Source: Hahella sp. HNIBRBA332 (GTDB taxonomy: Bacteria > Pseudomonadota > Gammaproteobacteria > Pseudomonadales > Oleiphilaceae). Taken from it: 64,000 nucleotides of DNA. Where the stretch lies: contig NZ_CP132203.1 in NCBI RefSeq assembly GCF_030719035.1, forward strand, positions 5,474,501-5,538,500, read 5' to 3'. Shown here piece by piece: positions 53,999 to 62,451 of the stretch. A program made the position numbers and the translations under genes. Below the pieces are notes generated by a model. The model had not been told where the DNA came from. It did no database searches and saw only the letters and a program-made list of their open reading frames with translations. Every line of letters begins with the position of its first letter. Within the stretch, counting starts at the first letter, position 1.

Positions 53999-55440
53999 GA
54001 TGTTGCAACCGCATTCTGTTGTGCCTGTCGCTGTTGGCGATTCACGCGTCGGTTTCCGCCGCCATTGTATCCAAACGCCTTAACGATGTGATTGAGTCAC
54101 GCGGCGAAGGCAATATCAACGTCATGGACATCGCTGGCAGCCAGCCTGACCTGACAGGCGCCGAACTGGAGGCTTTCCGCCAGGACAACGGCGGCCGCCT
54201 GGCCTTCGCCATAGACGTCAATGAAGCCGCCAACGGCACGGAAAAAGCATCCTCACAGGGGGTCGCCATTGCAAGCCTGGAACTGATTGTCGAATCAGCA
54301 GGCGTCACCCATGTCTTCACCGACTTCTGGACCCAAAGCCAAAGCATGCTGGCGTCCAAAGGCGAGCAGCAGCGGCAGTTGCGCTACACTCTGATTGGCG
54401 ACACCGGGTCCAGCCGCATCACGCCCAATACGGACAGCGATATTTACGGCTCAGACTTCGACGCCACCGTCTACGTCCCGGTCGATCTTGATCTGACCGG
54501 GGCCGCCTCCGTCACACTCAATATCCGGTTCATGGATACACAGATACAACTGGGAGATCCAGAAGCCTTTTATGACTATTCCAATGGCTACGAAGACATC
54601 GCCATCATCTCCGCCGAAGACGCCGCGTTTTTGGACCAATTGCAGGCGGGCTGGCTGGAAGCTCCATTAGTGATCAGGCCGGGCGATTCCGATCTGACGA
54701 TGGCGGGCGCGCAATACTTTCCCAGCGCCAACCAGTACTACATCGTCGCCTTTGAGGATTGTTATCCAGACCGGGGCGACTACGACTTCAATGATCTGGT
54801 GGTCGCTTACCGCGTCAATGCCGGTTTCAACAAATACGGTAAAGCAGTGCAGATATTTGGCGAAGGTTTTCTGATCGCCAAAGGCGCGGAGTATGACCTG
54901 GATTGGGGACTATCTTTCAATCTGGGGGCTGTCAGCGGCGCCGCCACGACGCAGGTGCTATCTCCTGATACAGGCGCAGCCATAGAGGAAGAGAGCCATG
55001 CAACAATCGTGTCCGGCCAGACTGACCTGCCGTTGTTCACAGCAATAAAGCGTTTATGGAGCCCTGTCGCCGGCGCGCAATTTATCAACACCGAGCCGGC
55101 GCACCCCGTCATTCAAGGGCCAGGCTTCATATTCACGATTGCATTGGATACGCCACTGGAGACATTCTCTCCCGACGCATTCCGCCCCTATCTCTATGTG
55201 CGCCCTAACTTTCAAACCGTCTATGCCGGCATGGATTTCGTGAACGATCAAGGCTACCCCTTCGGCCTGATCCTACCGGACACTTGGTCGCCCCCTACGG
55301 AGCGCACCGACATGGGGCTGGCCTATGCGAATCTGATTGACTATATCGAATCCGATGGCGCCGCCGCTCTGGACTGGCACGCCAACAAAAATCCCACTCA
55401 GGTGATGACTATTCCGCGTTCAAGCTGGCAATGGCGGTAA
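53995..55440 (+). CDS. LruC-domain secreted protein
   Basis: The product is 481 residues with a signal peptide (LLCLSLLAIHASVSAA). The central block, AFEDCYPDRGDYDFNDLVVAYR, is the calcium-binding-like signature of LruC/DUF4114-type domains, and the following strands fit the LruC domain. The N-terminal half is beta-rich with many Asp/Asn. LruC was named in Leptospira; in marine gammaproteobacteria the role is unclear. The gene is coupled to an upstream lipoprotein gene. Its last 21 bases overlap the convergent methyltransferase gene. Confidence 0.8.
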   Translation: MRCCNRILLCLSLLAIHASVSAAIVSKRLNDVIESRGEGNINVMDIAGSQPDLTGAELEAFRQDNGGRLAFAIDVNEAANGTEKASSQGVAIASLELIVESAGVTHVFTDFWTQSQSMLASKGEQQRQLRYTLIGDTGSSRITPNTDSDIYGSDFDATVYVPVDLDLTGAASVTLNIRFMDTQIQLGDPEAFYDYSNGYEDIAIISAEDAAFLDQLQAGWLEAPLVIRPGDSDLTMAGAQYFPSANQYYIVAFEDCYPDRGDYDFNDLVVAYRVNAGFNKYGKAVQIFGEGFLIAKGAEYDLDWGLSFNLGAVSGAATTQVLSPDTGAAIEEESHATIVSGQTDLPLFTAIKRLWSPVAGAQFINTEPAHPVIQGPGFIFTIALDTPLETFSPDAFRPYLYVRPNFQTVYAGMDFVNDQGYPFGLILPDTWSPPTERTDMGLAYANLIDYIESDGAAALDWHANKNPTQVMTIPRSSWQWR

Positions 55441-55989
55441 TTCCGCTATGGCGAGACGGGGCTTTTGCCCGACCCATTGAGAAATCGCCTGGGGTTTCTC
55501 AGGGTCCACGCCCTCAAAATAATGCACTTCATCCCAGGCGCCGAACTCACGTCGCAACTCGCCAGGCTGCAATAAAAAGTCAGGATTGGAGGGGCGACCG
55601 TACTGCGGCTGCTCCCATGTGAAGGTTTCATAGAAGAGGTAGCCGCCTGGAGCCAGGGCGCGTCTCAACAGGGGAAACAACGGACGATGCAGGTAGCGGA
55701 ATACCAGAATCGCGGAAAAACTATCGTTATCCAGGTCCGGCAGACGCGTCTCCAGGTCAATACACCAGATACGTCCCGGCAGCCCTTCTTGCGACAACAC
55801 CTCGGCGATGCCGTCCAACGCCTCGGCGTCCCGGTCGGCGAAGACAACGTCCCGCCCCCGGCGCGCCAACCACAACCCATTACGGCCATGTCCGCAGGCA
55901 AGATCAAGCACCGGCGCTACCGGCGCGTCGCGAAACGCATCTTGCCAACTGACCAGTAAAGGCGACGGTTCTTCATCATGACAATACAT
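55420..55989 (-). CDS. class I SAM-dependent methyltransferase
   Basis: The product is 189 residues. Motif I is VLDLACGHGRNGLWLA, motif II region DRDAEALDGI, and the LAPGGYLFYETF block is typical of TehB/UbiE-like small-molecule methyltransferases. Its stop lies three bases ahead of the overlap with LruC, and the next gene upstream ends three bases before its start, so it belongs to the WYL regulator, membrane protein, methyltransferase run. Substrate unknown. Confidence 0.85.
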   Translation of the reverse strand: MYCHDEEPSPLLVSWQDAFRDAPVAPVLDLACGHGRNGLWLARRGRDVVFADRDAEALDGIAEVLSQEGLPGRIWCIDLETRLPDLDNDSFSAILVFRYLHRPLFPLLRRALAPGGYLFYETFTWEQPQYGRPSNPDFLLQPGELRREFGAWDEVHYFEGVDPEKPQAISQWVGQKPRLAIAELPPLPA

Positions 55990-55992
55990 CTG

Positions 55993-56409
55993 TCATCCTT
56001 TCATATCCGAGAGTGAACGCATCACGCGCCGATGTAATAAAGAATAGTATCTAATTGAGCCAGGGGCATGGGAAATTACCACGGAAGCCGCAATGATCGC
56101 CGTCGCCAGCCAGCGATCCGCGGAGGGATACACGCCCAGCATAGAGAACAGAACGAACTTGGAGAGAATCACTACGCCGCGGACCTGCACCAGCCATAAC
56201 CAGTTGGAGAGCAAATCGAGGAGCAGCATCGCCATGCCGCTGGCCAGGGCGAACATCCAGAAACCACGCCATTCTTCCTGTCCGTGGCCGAACCAGATTC
56301 CGCCGCACACACCGGCGACGCTGAGAATATGCAGCGTACGCAGCGCTATCTTCAACCAGCGTTTGCCGGGAAAATCGCCGATTACGCCTGAGGAAGGAGC
56401 GTCACTCAT
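55993..56409 (-). CDS. four-segment inner-membrane protein, unknown
   Basis: The product is 138 residues with four hydrophobic segments and charged ends. I do not recognise the family. It overlaps the WYL regulator gene by eight bases upstream and is followed after three bases by the methyltransferase gene, so all three form one operon. Confidence 0.7.
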   Translation of the reverse strand: MSDAPSSGVIGDFPGKRWLKIALRTLHILSVAGVCGGIWFGHGQEEWRGFWMFALASGMAMLLLDLLSNWLWLVQVRGVVILSKFVLFSMLGVYPSADRWLATAIIAASVVISHAPGSIRYYSLLHRRVMRSLSDMKG

Positions 56410-57139
56410 TGGGATTGGGCAGGTCTGTTCTGGAATGTTCCTGAAAGTATTCGTTATACATCGAGGTTACACGATCCAGGTAATGATCTAAACATTTGTC
56501 TTTTTGGGTCTCGAACGTCTCCTGCGCGGCTCTGAGCTCCAACAGACGGTCCAGCCGGAACTCGCGATATTCCCTCCGCAGACGACACCAGGCGACCAGG
56601 GTCCAGGTGCGCCCCCAGAAAAACATGCCCAAAGGCTCCAGCCAGCGCTCACTTTCGACGCCGTCGACTCGTTTGTAACGCACCCATATCAAGGTTTTTT
56701 GCCGAATTGCAGCGCGTAACTCCTCGCCAAACTGGGCGGCTTTGGCGTCCACAAAAAACTGAGGAGAATATATCTGGGTCTGTTCGCCCATGCGTTTCAG
56801 GTGCGAGGGCAGTTCCGCCAGAATCTTCTGCAAGGCGTGAGTGGCGGCGCGGCCCATAGCGCGGTCGCTCCAGGCCTGCACCATGCGCATTCCCAGCAGC
56901 AGCGCTTCCAGTTCGTCTTCTTGAAAGTTGAGCGGCGGCAAGGTGAAGCCCCTCATCAACCGATACCCCACGCCGGCTTCGCTCTCGATAGGCACGCCGG
57001 ACACCATCAGCGCCTGGATATCGCGATAGATAGTGCGCTCCGACACCTCTAGCTGCTCCGCGATAATTTTGGCGGTGGTGGCCCCACGCCGGCTGCGCAG
57101 AATGGTCACGATTTGGAAAAGACGATCAGCTCTGCGCAT
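56402..57139 (-). CDS. YafY-like HTH and WYL-domain regulator
   Basis: The product is 245 residues. The N-terminal DeoR-type winged helix (RADRLFQIVTILRSRRGATTAKIIAEQLEVSERTIYRDI) is followed by the WYL domain (WVRYKRVDG, EPLGMFFWGRTWTLVAWC, FRLDRLLEL). WYL proteins sense small ligands, sometimes nucleotides. It is first in an operon with a membrane protein and a methyltransferase, which may be its targets. Confidence 0.92.
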   Translation of the reverse strand: MRRADRLFQIVTILRSRRGATTAKIIAEQLEVSERTIYRDIQALMVSGVPIESEAGVGYRLMRGFTLPPLNFQEDELEALLLGMRMVQAWSDRAMGRAATHALQKILAELPSHLKRMGEQTQIYSPQFFVDAKAAQFGEELRAAIRQKTLIWVRYKRVDGVESERWLEPLGMFFWGRTWTLVAWCRLRREYREFRLDRLLELRAAQETFETQKDKCLDHYLDRVTSMYNEYFQEHSRTDLPNPNE

Positions 57140-57178
57140 CCGGGAATGGATTCCTCACGACATGGGAAATATCGGTTC

Positions 57179-57499
57179 TCAGGCGGTCGTTGAACAACCA
57201 GAGTCGTTGGCCACCTGCAGATGCCGCATTGTAACGGAAGTCGGATCAATATAGCTCATAAAGCCACGCGTCAGCTCGGAGGTCATGAACATCTCCCCCG
57301 CTTGCTTGGCGGCATCCATGTCCTGCCAATATACAATGTCCGTCCAGGTATTTTCCTGAGGATTTTCACACAGGCTGCGATAAAGGAAGCCCTCGCGATT
57401 TCTAACGAACGCGTTGACGCCCTCGCTGGCCTCGGCGAAAGCGCCTTTGTCGGCTTCAGGCAATAGCTTAAAGGTTACAAGTTCTACGATCTGGCTCAT
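57179..57499 (-). CDS. antibiotic-biosynthesis-monooxygenase-like (ABM fold) small protein
   Basis: The product is 106 residues from an ATG at 57499 with AAGGAG eight bases upstream. A dimeric alpha/beta-barrel fold is suggested by VELVTFKLLPEADKGAFAE, NREGFLYRSL and WTDIVYWQDMDAAKQA. Such proteins are mostly of unknown role; some oxidise quinone-like compounds. Upstream lies the LysE terminator. Confidence 0.75.
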   Translation of the reverse strand: MSQIVELVTFKLLPEADKGAFAEASEGVNAFVRNREGFLYRSLCENPQENTWTDIVYWQDMDAAKQAGEMFMTSELTRGFMSYIDPTSVTMRHLQVANDSGCSTTA

Positions 57500-57546
57500 G
57501 CTCAGTCTCCTTGGTTGACGTGATGTTAAGAACACGGAGACAGCAT

Positions 57547-57579
57547 AAAAAAGAGCTCCTGACAGCATACTGTCAGGAG
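57547..57579 (-). terminator. Rho-independent terminator of the LysE-family gene
   Basis: A perfect 10 bp stem, CTCCTGACAG ... CTGTCAGGAG (57556-57579), is followed on the minus strand by CTC and a T6 run (57547-57552). It lies 50 bases past the LysE-family stop. Confidence 0.85.
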
Positions 57580-57628
57580 AAATGGGGGTTGAGGATAAAA
57601 CATTGCGCGACGCGATGGTCGCGCTGAG

Positions 57629-58243
57629 TCAGACCGGAACGTCGCTGAGGTTGGAAGCGATCATCGGCATAATGGAGGCTACCAGGAGAAACGACATAGT
57701 CAGGTTAAAGACACGCTGTTGTTTCGGCTGGGTCAGCACTTTTTGCAAAATAGCGCCGCACAGCATCCACACGCCGACACAGGGAAAGCTCACGGAGAAA
57801 AACGCCAGGGCGATCACCGCCACCTGCGCGCTCATATCGCCGCTGACCGTAGTGAAAGCCGCCACCGCGCCAATCGCCATAATCCAGGCCTTGGGATTCA
57901 CCCATTGAAACACCGCCGCTTGCCAGAATGTCATGGGTTTGACGTCTTTGTTCGCGCGGATAGACGTATCCGTCATGGCGATTTTCCAGGCCAGATACAA
58001 CATATAAGTCACGCCCACCGCTTTAACGATCACATGCAGCGCCGGCGCCTGGGCGAATACGGTTCCCAGACCCAACCCCACTGCGGCGACCATGGAGGGG
58101 AAACCCAGACAGATGCCCAGGAAATGCGGCAGAGTGCGACGCACGCCAAAGTTGACGCCGGAGGCCATCACCATGATGTTATTCGGTCCTGGGGTGACAG
58201 TGGTGGAAACAGCAAACAACAGTACGGCGAAAAACAATTCCAT
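57629..58243 (-). CDS. LysE/RhtB-family amino-acid exporter
   Basis: The product is 204 residues from an ATG at 58243 (GGAG ten bases upstream); the longer frame to 58411 covers the DUF1127 terminator and is not coding. The family signature VSTTVTPGPNNIMVMASGVNFG is at the N-terminus, with six hydrophobic segments. It exports amino acids or related compounds; which one is not visible. A MocR-type regulator 600 bases away on the other strand could control it, but no shared operator is seen here. Confidence 0.9.
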   Translation of the reverse strand: MELFFAVLLFAVSTTVTPGPNNIMVMASGVNFGVRRTLPHFLGICLGFPSMVAAVGLGLGTVFAQAPALHVIVKAVGVTYMLYLAWKIAMTDTSIRANKDVKPMTFWQAAVFQWVNPKAWIMAIGAVAAFTTVSGDMSAQVAVIALAFFSVSFPCVGVWMLCGAILQKVLTQPKQQRVFNLTMSFLLVASIMPMIASNLSDVPV

Positions 58244-58343
58244 GATGACGACTCCCCGCCGAAGCGGAATAACAGCAACTACCGGAATGCGCGAATTCAG
58301 GGTAAAGCCTGAAGCGCGTAGGGATTTGCAAAGTTGTAAAGGG

Positions 58344-58376
58344 TTAAAAAAGCCTCCGGACACGTTGTCCGGAGGC
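58344..58376 (-). terminator. Rho-independent terminator of the DUF1127 gene
   Basis: GCCTCCGGACA, CGT, TGTCCGGAGGC (58352-58376) is an 11 bp perfect stem with T6 on the minus strand (58346-58351). A-runs on both sides mean it could also act in the other direction. Confidence 0.88.
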
Positions 58377-58442
58377 AAAAAATACGAGGGTAAACTCGTA
58401 TGGGAAGACAAAAATGTTAAACGATCCCGCCTCAGTGCGACC

Positions 58443-58670
58443 TTAGTCGCGCCAGAAGGGTTTTCTGGCTTCCGCCTCCGCCGCTTCGCGGGTCAGACCG
58501 ATATCATCCAGCATGCTGTCCGACATCAATGACAGCTGATGCCGGGTATCGATATTGCGGCGCCATTTGCCAATCAAATCTCTCAAACCGTGTCTCGTGG
58601 CGTCATGCGCGCCATGACTGTCGGAAGGCGTCGCATTCCGACCGAATTTTCCAAAATGTGCTACGGCCAT
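58443..58670 (-). CDS. DUF1127 small protein
   Basis: The product is 75 residues from an ATG at 58670 with GGAG seven bases upstream. The second half, LIGKWRRNIDTRHQLSLMSDSMLDDIGLTREAAEAEA, is the DUF1127 motif, an Arg-rich helix pair seen in many proteobacterial small proteins linked to phosphate or carbon metabolism and RNA turnover. It is divergent from the MocR regulator. One copy of the repeat AAATCTGTACTGCT lies 34 bases upstream of its start. Confidence 0.88.
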   Translation of the reverse strand: MAVAHFGKFGRNATPSDSHGAHDATRHGLRDLIGKWRRNIDTRHQLSLMSDSMLDDIGLTREAAEAEARKPFWRD

Positions 58671-58703
58671 GCTTCATCTCCTCTGCTCGGACGCGATCCG
58701 GAC

Positions 58704-58717
58704 AAATCTGTACTGCT
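58704..58717. promoter_or_regulatory. direct repeat AAATCTGTACTGCT, copy 1
   Basis: A 14-base sequence identical to 58855-58868, on the same strand 151 bases away. It lies just upstream of the DUF1127 start. Direct repeats are typical MocR-family binding sites. Confidence 0.5.
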
Positions 58718-58807
58718 GGTCGCGTCTTAATTTTCGCCACCAATCTAGGATGCATACTTTATCGCCCTTTTTTGAGCCGTTACAGATTCAAAAACCAAAC
58801 ATGTTGA

Positions 58808-58842
58808 CCATAACAGATTTCCTAATTACCCTTCTGTTATGG
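58808..58842. promoter_or_regulatory. 10-15-10 inverted repeat in the MocR-DUF1127 promoter region
   Basis: CCATAACAGA (58808-58817) and TCTGTTATGG (58833-58842) are a perfect inverted repeat with centres 25 bases apart. The arms resemble two operator half-sites, placed midway between the divergent genes and close to the MocR start. Confidence 0.6.
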
Positions 58843-58854
58843 TGTTAACCGGCT

Positions 58855-58868
58855 AAATCTGTACTGCT
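58855..58868. promoter_or_regulatory. direct repeat AAATCTGTACTGCT, copy 2
   Basis: The second copy ends one base before the MocR ATG at 58870, in the place where a ribosome site would be expected. Binding here would block the start region. Confidence 0.5.
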
Positions 58869-58869
58869 T

Positions 58870-60297
58870 ATGGAAATGAATCTTTATGCGCGTCTGGCCG
58901 ACCAGTTGGCGGATCAGATCCGCGAAGGCGTGTTCCGCGTCGGCGACAAACTCCCTTCCGTACGTCAAATGGCGAAGAAACAACAAGTCAGCATCTCCAC
59001 CGTCAACACTGCTTACGGCGTCCTGGAGGATCGCGGCTGGATAGAAGCGCGCCCCAAGTCAGGCTACTACGTGCGCAAGCGCAAGGAGGACCGCCTCTCG
59101 ACGCCGACGCAGACTCGCCACACGCCCAAGCCGCGTCCGGCGAATACCTCACAGTTGGTAATGGAAGTGCAGCGCGACGCCGCCGCCCGCAAAGGGGTGA
59201 GCATGAGCGCGGCGATTCCCGCCCTGGACTTCCCTATTCTCAAGCAAGTACAGCGCACCTTTGCGCAAATGGCGCGCAGCAAAACGTTTCTGGGTATTGG
59301 TTACGATTCACCGGAAGGAGTGCGTGAGTTTCGCCATCAGATAGCACGCCGCGCCGTGGACGCCGGCGTTTTTATCTCACCGGAATGCATCATCACCAGC
59401 GCCGGCTGCCAGAACGCCATGGCGTTATGCCTGCGGGTGTTGACCCAGCCCGGCGATATCGTGGCGGTGGAATCCCCCTGCTATTACGGTTTACTGCAGA
59501 TGATCGAGACCTTCGGTCTCAAGGCGCTGGAGATCCCCGCCCATCCGCAAACCGGTCTGAGCCTGGAGGCGTTGCAACTGGCGCTGGAGAAATGGCCGAT
59601 CAAAGTCGTGCTGACCGTCGCTACCTTCTCCAACCCCATTGGTTCGCTGATGCCCGACGAGCGCAAGGCGGAGCTGGTGAAAATTCTCGGTCGTTACGAT
59701 ATTCCGCTCATCGAGGACGATGTCTACGGCGACCTCTATTTCGGCGATCACCGCCCCAAGGCGGTCAAAGCCTTTGACCCGGACGGACGGGTGCTGCTGT
59801 GTTCTTCGCTATCGAAGACTATCGATCCGCAGTTACGCCTCGGCTGGGTGATGCCAGGCCGCTATTTCGAAGCGGTCAGCCATCGCAAATTCATCAACAG
59901 CATCGCACTGCCGACCTTGCCGCAGATGGTGATGGCGGAAGTGCTCTCCCAAGGCATGTACGACCGCCACCTGCGACAGGCGCGGGAATGCTATCGGCAG
60001 CGCTTCGCGCGATTGCTGGATCTGGTCAACGAACACTTTCCCGAGGGTACTCGCATCTCCCGTCCTCAAGGCGGACTGGTGGCCTGGTTCGAGCTGCCGC
60101 GCAAGATCGACACCACGCAACTGTATCACCGCGCTCATGCTGAGGGCGTCATGCTGGCGCCCGGCGAACTGTTCTCTATTTCGGGCCAGTATCGGCACTG
60201 CTTCCGCCTGAATTACGCCCAGGGCTGGTCACCGGAACGGGAGCTGGCTGTGCGAAAAATCGGCCAGTGGGTTAAGGAAGAGCTACAGTCGTCCTGA
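58870..60297 (+). CDS. MocR-type GntR/aminotransferase regulator
   Basis: The product is 475 residues. The N-terminal GntR winged helix (LADQIREGVFRVGDKLPSVRQMAKKQQVSISTVNTAYGVLEDRGW) is joined to a class I aminotransferase fold. The PLP lysine lies in SSLSKTIDP, with NPIGSLMPDERKAELVK and IEDDVYGDLYF also present. MocR proteins use PLP or amino-acid adducts to control PLP, GABA, taurine or ectoine genes. No ribosome site is visible: the repeat AAATCTGTACTGCT abuts the ATG. An ATG at 58876 is possible. It is divergent from DUF1127. Confidence 0.93.
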   Translation: MEMNLYARLADQLADQIREGVFRVGDKLPSVRQMAKKQQVSISTVNTAYGVLEDRGWIEARPKSGYYVRKRKEDRLSTPTQTRHTPKPRPANTSQLVMEVQRDAAARKGVSMSAAIPALDFPILKQVQRTFAQMARSKTFLGIGYDSPEGVREFRHQIARRAVDAGVFISPECIITSAGCQNAMALCLRVLTQPGDIVAVESPCYYGLLQMIETFGLKALEIPAHPQTGLSLEALQLALEKWPIKVVLTVATFSNPIGSLMPDERKAELVKILGRYDIPLIEDDVYGDLYFGDHRPKAVKAFDPDGRVLLCSSLSKTIDPQLRLGWVMPGRYFEAVSHRKFINSIALPTLPQMVMAEVLSQGMYDRHLRQARECYRQRFARLLDLVNEHFPEGTRISRPQGGLVAWFELPRKIDTTQLYHRAHAEGVMLAPGELFSISGQYRHCFRLNYAQGWSPERELAVRKIGQWVKEELQSS

Positions 60298-60389
60298 CCG
60301 TACCCCCTGCGCAAGTCTCAGAGACGGGAGCGTCCGCAGGATTTATACTGGAAGCTCTCAAGACCACTCTGCAGCAGGGTATCGCCGCC

Positions 60390-61406
60390 ATGAACGACGC
60401 CACAGACGACCGCCATAGTGAAGAAACCGCCGAATGGAAACCCCAGTTCGGTCTGCGCAACCGGCACGTTCAGTCGCTGTTCGCTTCGGTGAAACTACGT
60501 CGCCCCATGATGGCGAAACGCGCTCAAGAGGTATTGGAGCGCGCCCGCCCTTATATCTTCGACTGCGCCGAAGGCGGCAAAATTCACGGCCTGCTCAGTT
60601 GTCGGGGAGACAAGCCGCGCAAGCTGGCCGTATTGATTCATGGCTGGGAAGGCTGCGCCGATTCACTGTATATCCTCTCCCTCGCCGCGCATCTGTATAA
60701 CGCCGGTTACGATATCTTCCGACTGCATCTGCGGGACCACGGCCCCACCCATCATTTGACTGAGGAGCTGTTCCACGCCAACCGCCTGAACGAAATCTGC
60801 GAAGCCCTCAATAAGATGCAGACACAACTGGAGCCGGAACAGTGGTATCTGGCCGGCTTTTCTCTGGGGGGTAATTTCGCTCTGAGAGTAGCGACGAAAG
60901 TTCAGGAGTTTGAGCTTAAAGTAAGCAAGGTGGCGGCGATCTCCCCTGTTCTGGAGCCGATGCATACCTTATGGGCTCTGGAGCATGGTCTGCCGATCTA
61001 TCGCAGCTATTTCCGCAAGAAGTGGCTGCGCTCTTTGCGCAAAAAAGCGGACAATCATCCCGGGCTGATTGACTACGACGCATTTTATGACCGTAAAAGT
61101 CTGACGGAAATGAGCGACTACTTTGTCGGCGCCCATACGCCCTACCCCAACTCCGAAGTATACTTCAAAGGCTACGCCGTCACCGGCGAGCGTCTGCGCC
61201 GGATTCAAGTGGAAACCCGTCTGGTGCTGGCCGAAGACGATCCGGTGATTCCCGCACGGGACCTGGATCATCTCAACGGCAACCCGCTGTTGAAAATAGT
61301 GCGCTCCCCCTACGGCGGCCACTGCGGATTTATCGAAAATTTCAAAATGGAAAGCTGGGTGGACCGTTATATCGCCGACTTTCTGGGGGAAGATGCGCAA
61401 CGCTGA
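60390..61406 (+). CDS. YheT-like alpha/beta hydrolase
   Basis: The product is 338 residues. The N-terminus (FGLRNRHVQSLFAS) and oxyanion block LIHGWEGCADS are typical of the YheT/EMB8 group. The nucleophile elbow is GFSLGGN, the acid Asp in LAEDDPVIP, and the His in YGGHCGF. It is probably a cytoplasmic esterase of unknown substrate. It follows the MocR gene by 92 bases on the same strand. Confidence 0.88.
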   Translation: MNDATDDRHSEETAEWKPQFGLRNRHVQSLFASVKLRRPMMAKRAQEVLERARPYIFDCAEGGKIHGLLSCRGDKPRKLAVLIHGWEGCADSLYILSLAAHLYNAGYDIFRLHLRDHGPTHHLTEELFHANRLNEICEALNKMQTQLEPEQWYLAGFSLGGNFALRVATKVQEFELKVSKVAAISPVLEPMHTLWALEHGLPIYRSYFRKKWLRSLRKKADNHPGLIDYDAFYDRKSLTEMSDYFVGAHTPYPNSEVYFKGYAVTGERLRRIQVETRLVLAEDDPVIPARDLDHLNGNPLLKIVRSPYGGHCGFIENFKMESWVDRYIADFLGEDAQR

Positions 61407-61448
61407 TCTCTCGCTGAATACATGATTTTGAACAGGCACGAATTATCT

Positions 61449-61811
61449 ATGTCGAAGAAAAGCGCAAAAAACTCCGGTCTGGTTTACTCCACAGAGTTTG
61501 GTCGGATGTGTCCGGATTGCGGCAAACCCGCGGACGCCTGCGTTTGCGGTCAAGCCGCCGCCCCCCAGGGCGATGGCGTGGTGCGGGTCAGCCGCGAAAC
61601 CGCCGGTAGGAAAGGCAAGGGCGTTACCGTAGTGAAAGGCGTTCTGCTGGCGGGCGAAGAGCTAAAGAATCTGGCCAAGCATTTGAAACAGAAATGCGGC
61701 GTTGGCGGCACGGTCAAAGACGGAGTGATTGAAATTCAAGGCGATCATCGCGATCTGATCGTGGAAGAGCTGAAAAAGAAAGGGTTTACCGCCAAGAAAG
61801 CAGGAGGCTGA
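61449..61811 (+). CDS. yciH: YciH/SUI1-family translation factor
   Basis: The product is 120 residues. The family N-terminus (GLVYSTEFGRMCPDCGKP) argues for the ATG at 61449 rather than the one at 61422. It has four Cys near the N-terminus (CPDC, CVC), and the SUI1 fold follows (GVTVVKGVLL, LAKHLKQKCGVGGTVKDGVIEIQGDH). YciH acts on initiation fidelity and can inhibit translation under stress. It follows the hydrolase gene by 42 bases. Confidence 0.92.
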   Translation: MSKKSAKNSGLVYSTEFGRMCPDCGKPADACVCGQAAAPQGDGVVRVSRETAGRKGKGVTVVKGVLLAGEELKNLAKHLKQKCGVGGTVKDGVIEIQGDHRDLIVEELKKKGFTAKKAGG

Positions 61812-61842
61812 CGGGCCCAAGGCATGGCTGCGTACGACTATC

Positions 61843-61906
61843 CAGGCAGACAAATAGCTTCCTTCTATTTTGTCTGCAACCACAGAGCCTGCACAGGTCA
61901 GGCCCT
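61843..61906 (-). repeat. two-hairpin dispersed element, copy 2
   Basis: The minus-strand partner of 7331-7393, with about 57 of 64 positions identical. Both hairpins are kept through G-U pairs: the first stem varies between copies (…TCAGGTCCT against CAGGCTCT) yet still pairs. The loop AAGGAAG is unchanged. It lies 32 bases past yciH, on the opposite strand. Confidence 0.7.
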
Positions 61907-61992
61907 GTCTCCCGCGGCTAACCACCGCGCAGGCGCATCCATGCGCCAGATTATTAACATGCCAATGTCATGGCTATGTTCATAATCACACC

Positions 61993-62022
61993 TTGATCGC
62001 ATTTTGCGATTACGTCTATAAT
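61993..62022 (+). promoter_or_regulatory. promoter with embedded operator for the ParD-like/zeta operon
   Basis: A perfect TATAAT (62017-62022) has TTGATC 18 bases upstream (61993-61998). Between them ATCGCA-TTT-TGCGAT (61996-62010) is a perfect palindrome, well placed for repression by the antitoxin. The ATG is at 62060. Confidence 0.7.
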
Positions 62023-62059
62023 TTGTTCATTATCGACACTCAAGTTGTTGGAGCCCGCC

Positions 62060-62401
62060 ATGCCCCAGTCCGTCCGAATTGACGACCTTCTCATTGACAG
62101 CGCCAGACGTGAAGCCAAAGGCGCGCAACGCTCCGTTCAGGGCCAGATTGAACATTGGGCCAAGATTGGCCAGATGGTGGAGCGTTCCGGTGTTTTATCC
62201 TATGAACGCATCCGAAGCTTTCTGTCCGGCGAGATGCCGATAGACAACCTGAACAACGACGAGCGGCTGATGGCGTCCCGCACGCTGTTCGATCAGTTCA
62301 TCGACGACGATTTCAGCTCGGTGACGGACGAACTGAAAGCACGCGATGACAGTTATTATGGCAGCGAGGACGGCGAATCAATCAAACGTTATGAGCCCTG
62401 A
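62060..62401 (+). CDS. ParD-like antitoxin
   Basis: The product is 113 residues from an ATG at 62060 (GGAG seven bases upstream). The N-terminal SVRIDDLLIDSARREAKGAQRSVQGQIEHWAKIG is the ParD-like ribbon-helix-helix antitoxin module, followed by an acidic C-terminal half rich in Asp and Glu. It should bind DNA and its toxin. The zeta-toxin-like gene follows after 50 bases. Confidence 0.85.
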   Translation: MPQSVRIDDLLIDSARREAKGAQRSVQGQIEHWAKIGQMVERSGVLSYERIRSFLSGEMPIDNLNNDERLMASRTLFDQFIDDDFSSVTDELKARDDSYYGSEDGESIKRYEP

Positions 62402-62451
62402 CTGACCCAAAAGTCATTCATCATACGGAAACACAACAGTAAGGACGGAGA

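Noticed and set aside
58244..58411. Extension of the LysE-family frame upstream of 58243
   Set aside because: It runs through the DUF1127 terminator, and the LysE signature begins right after the ATG at 58243.
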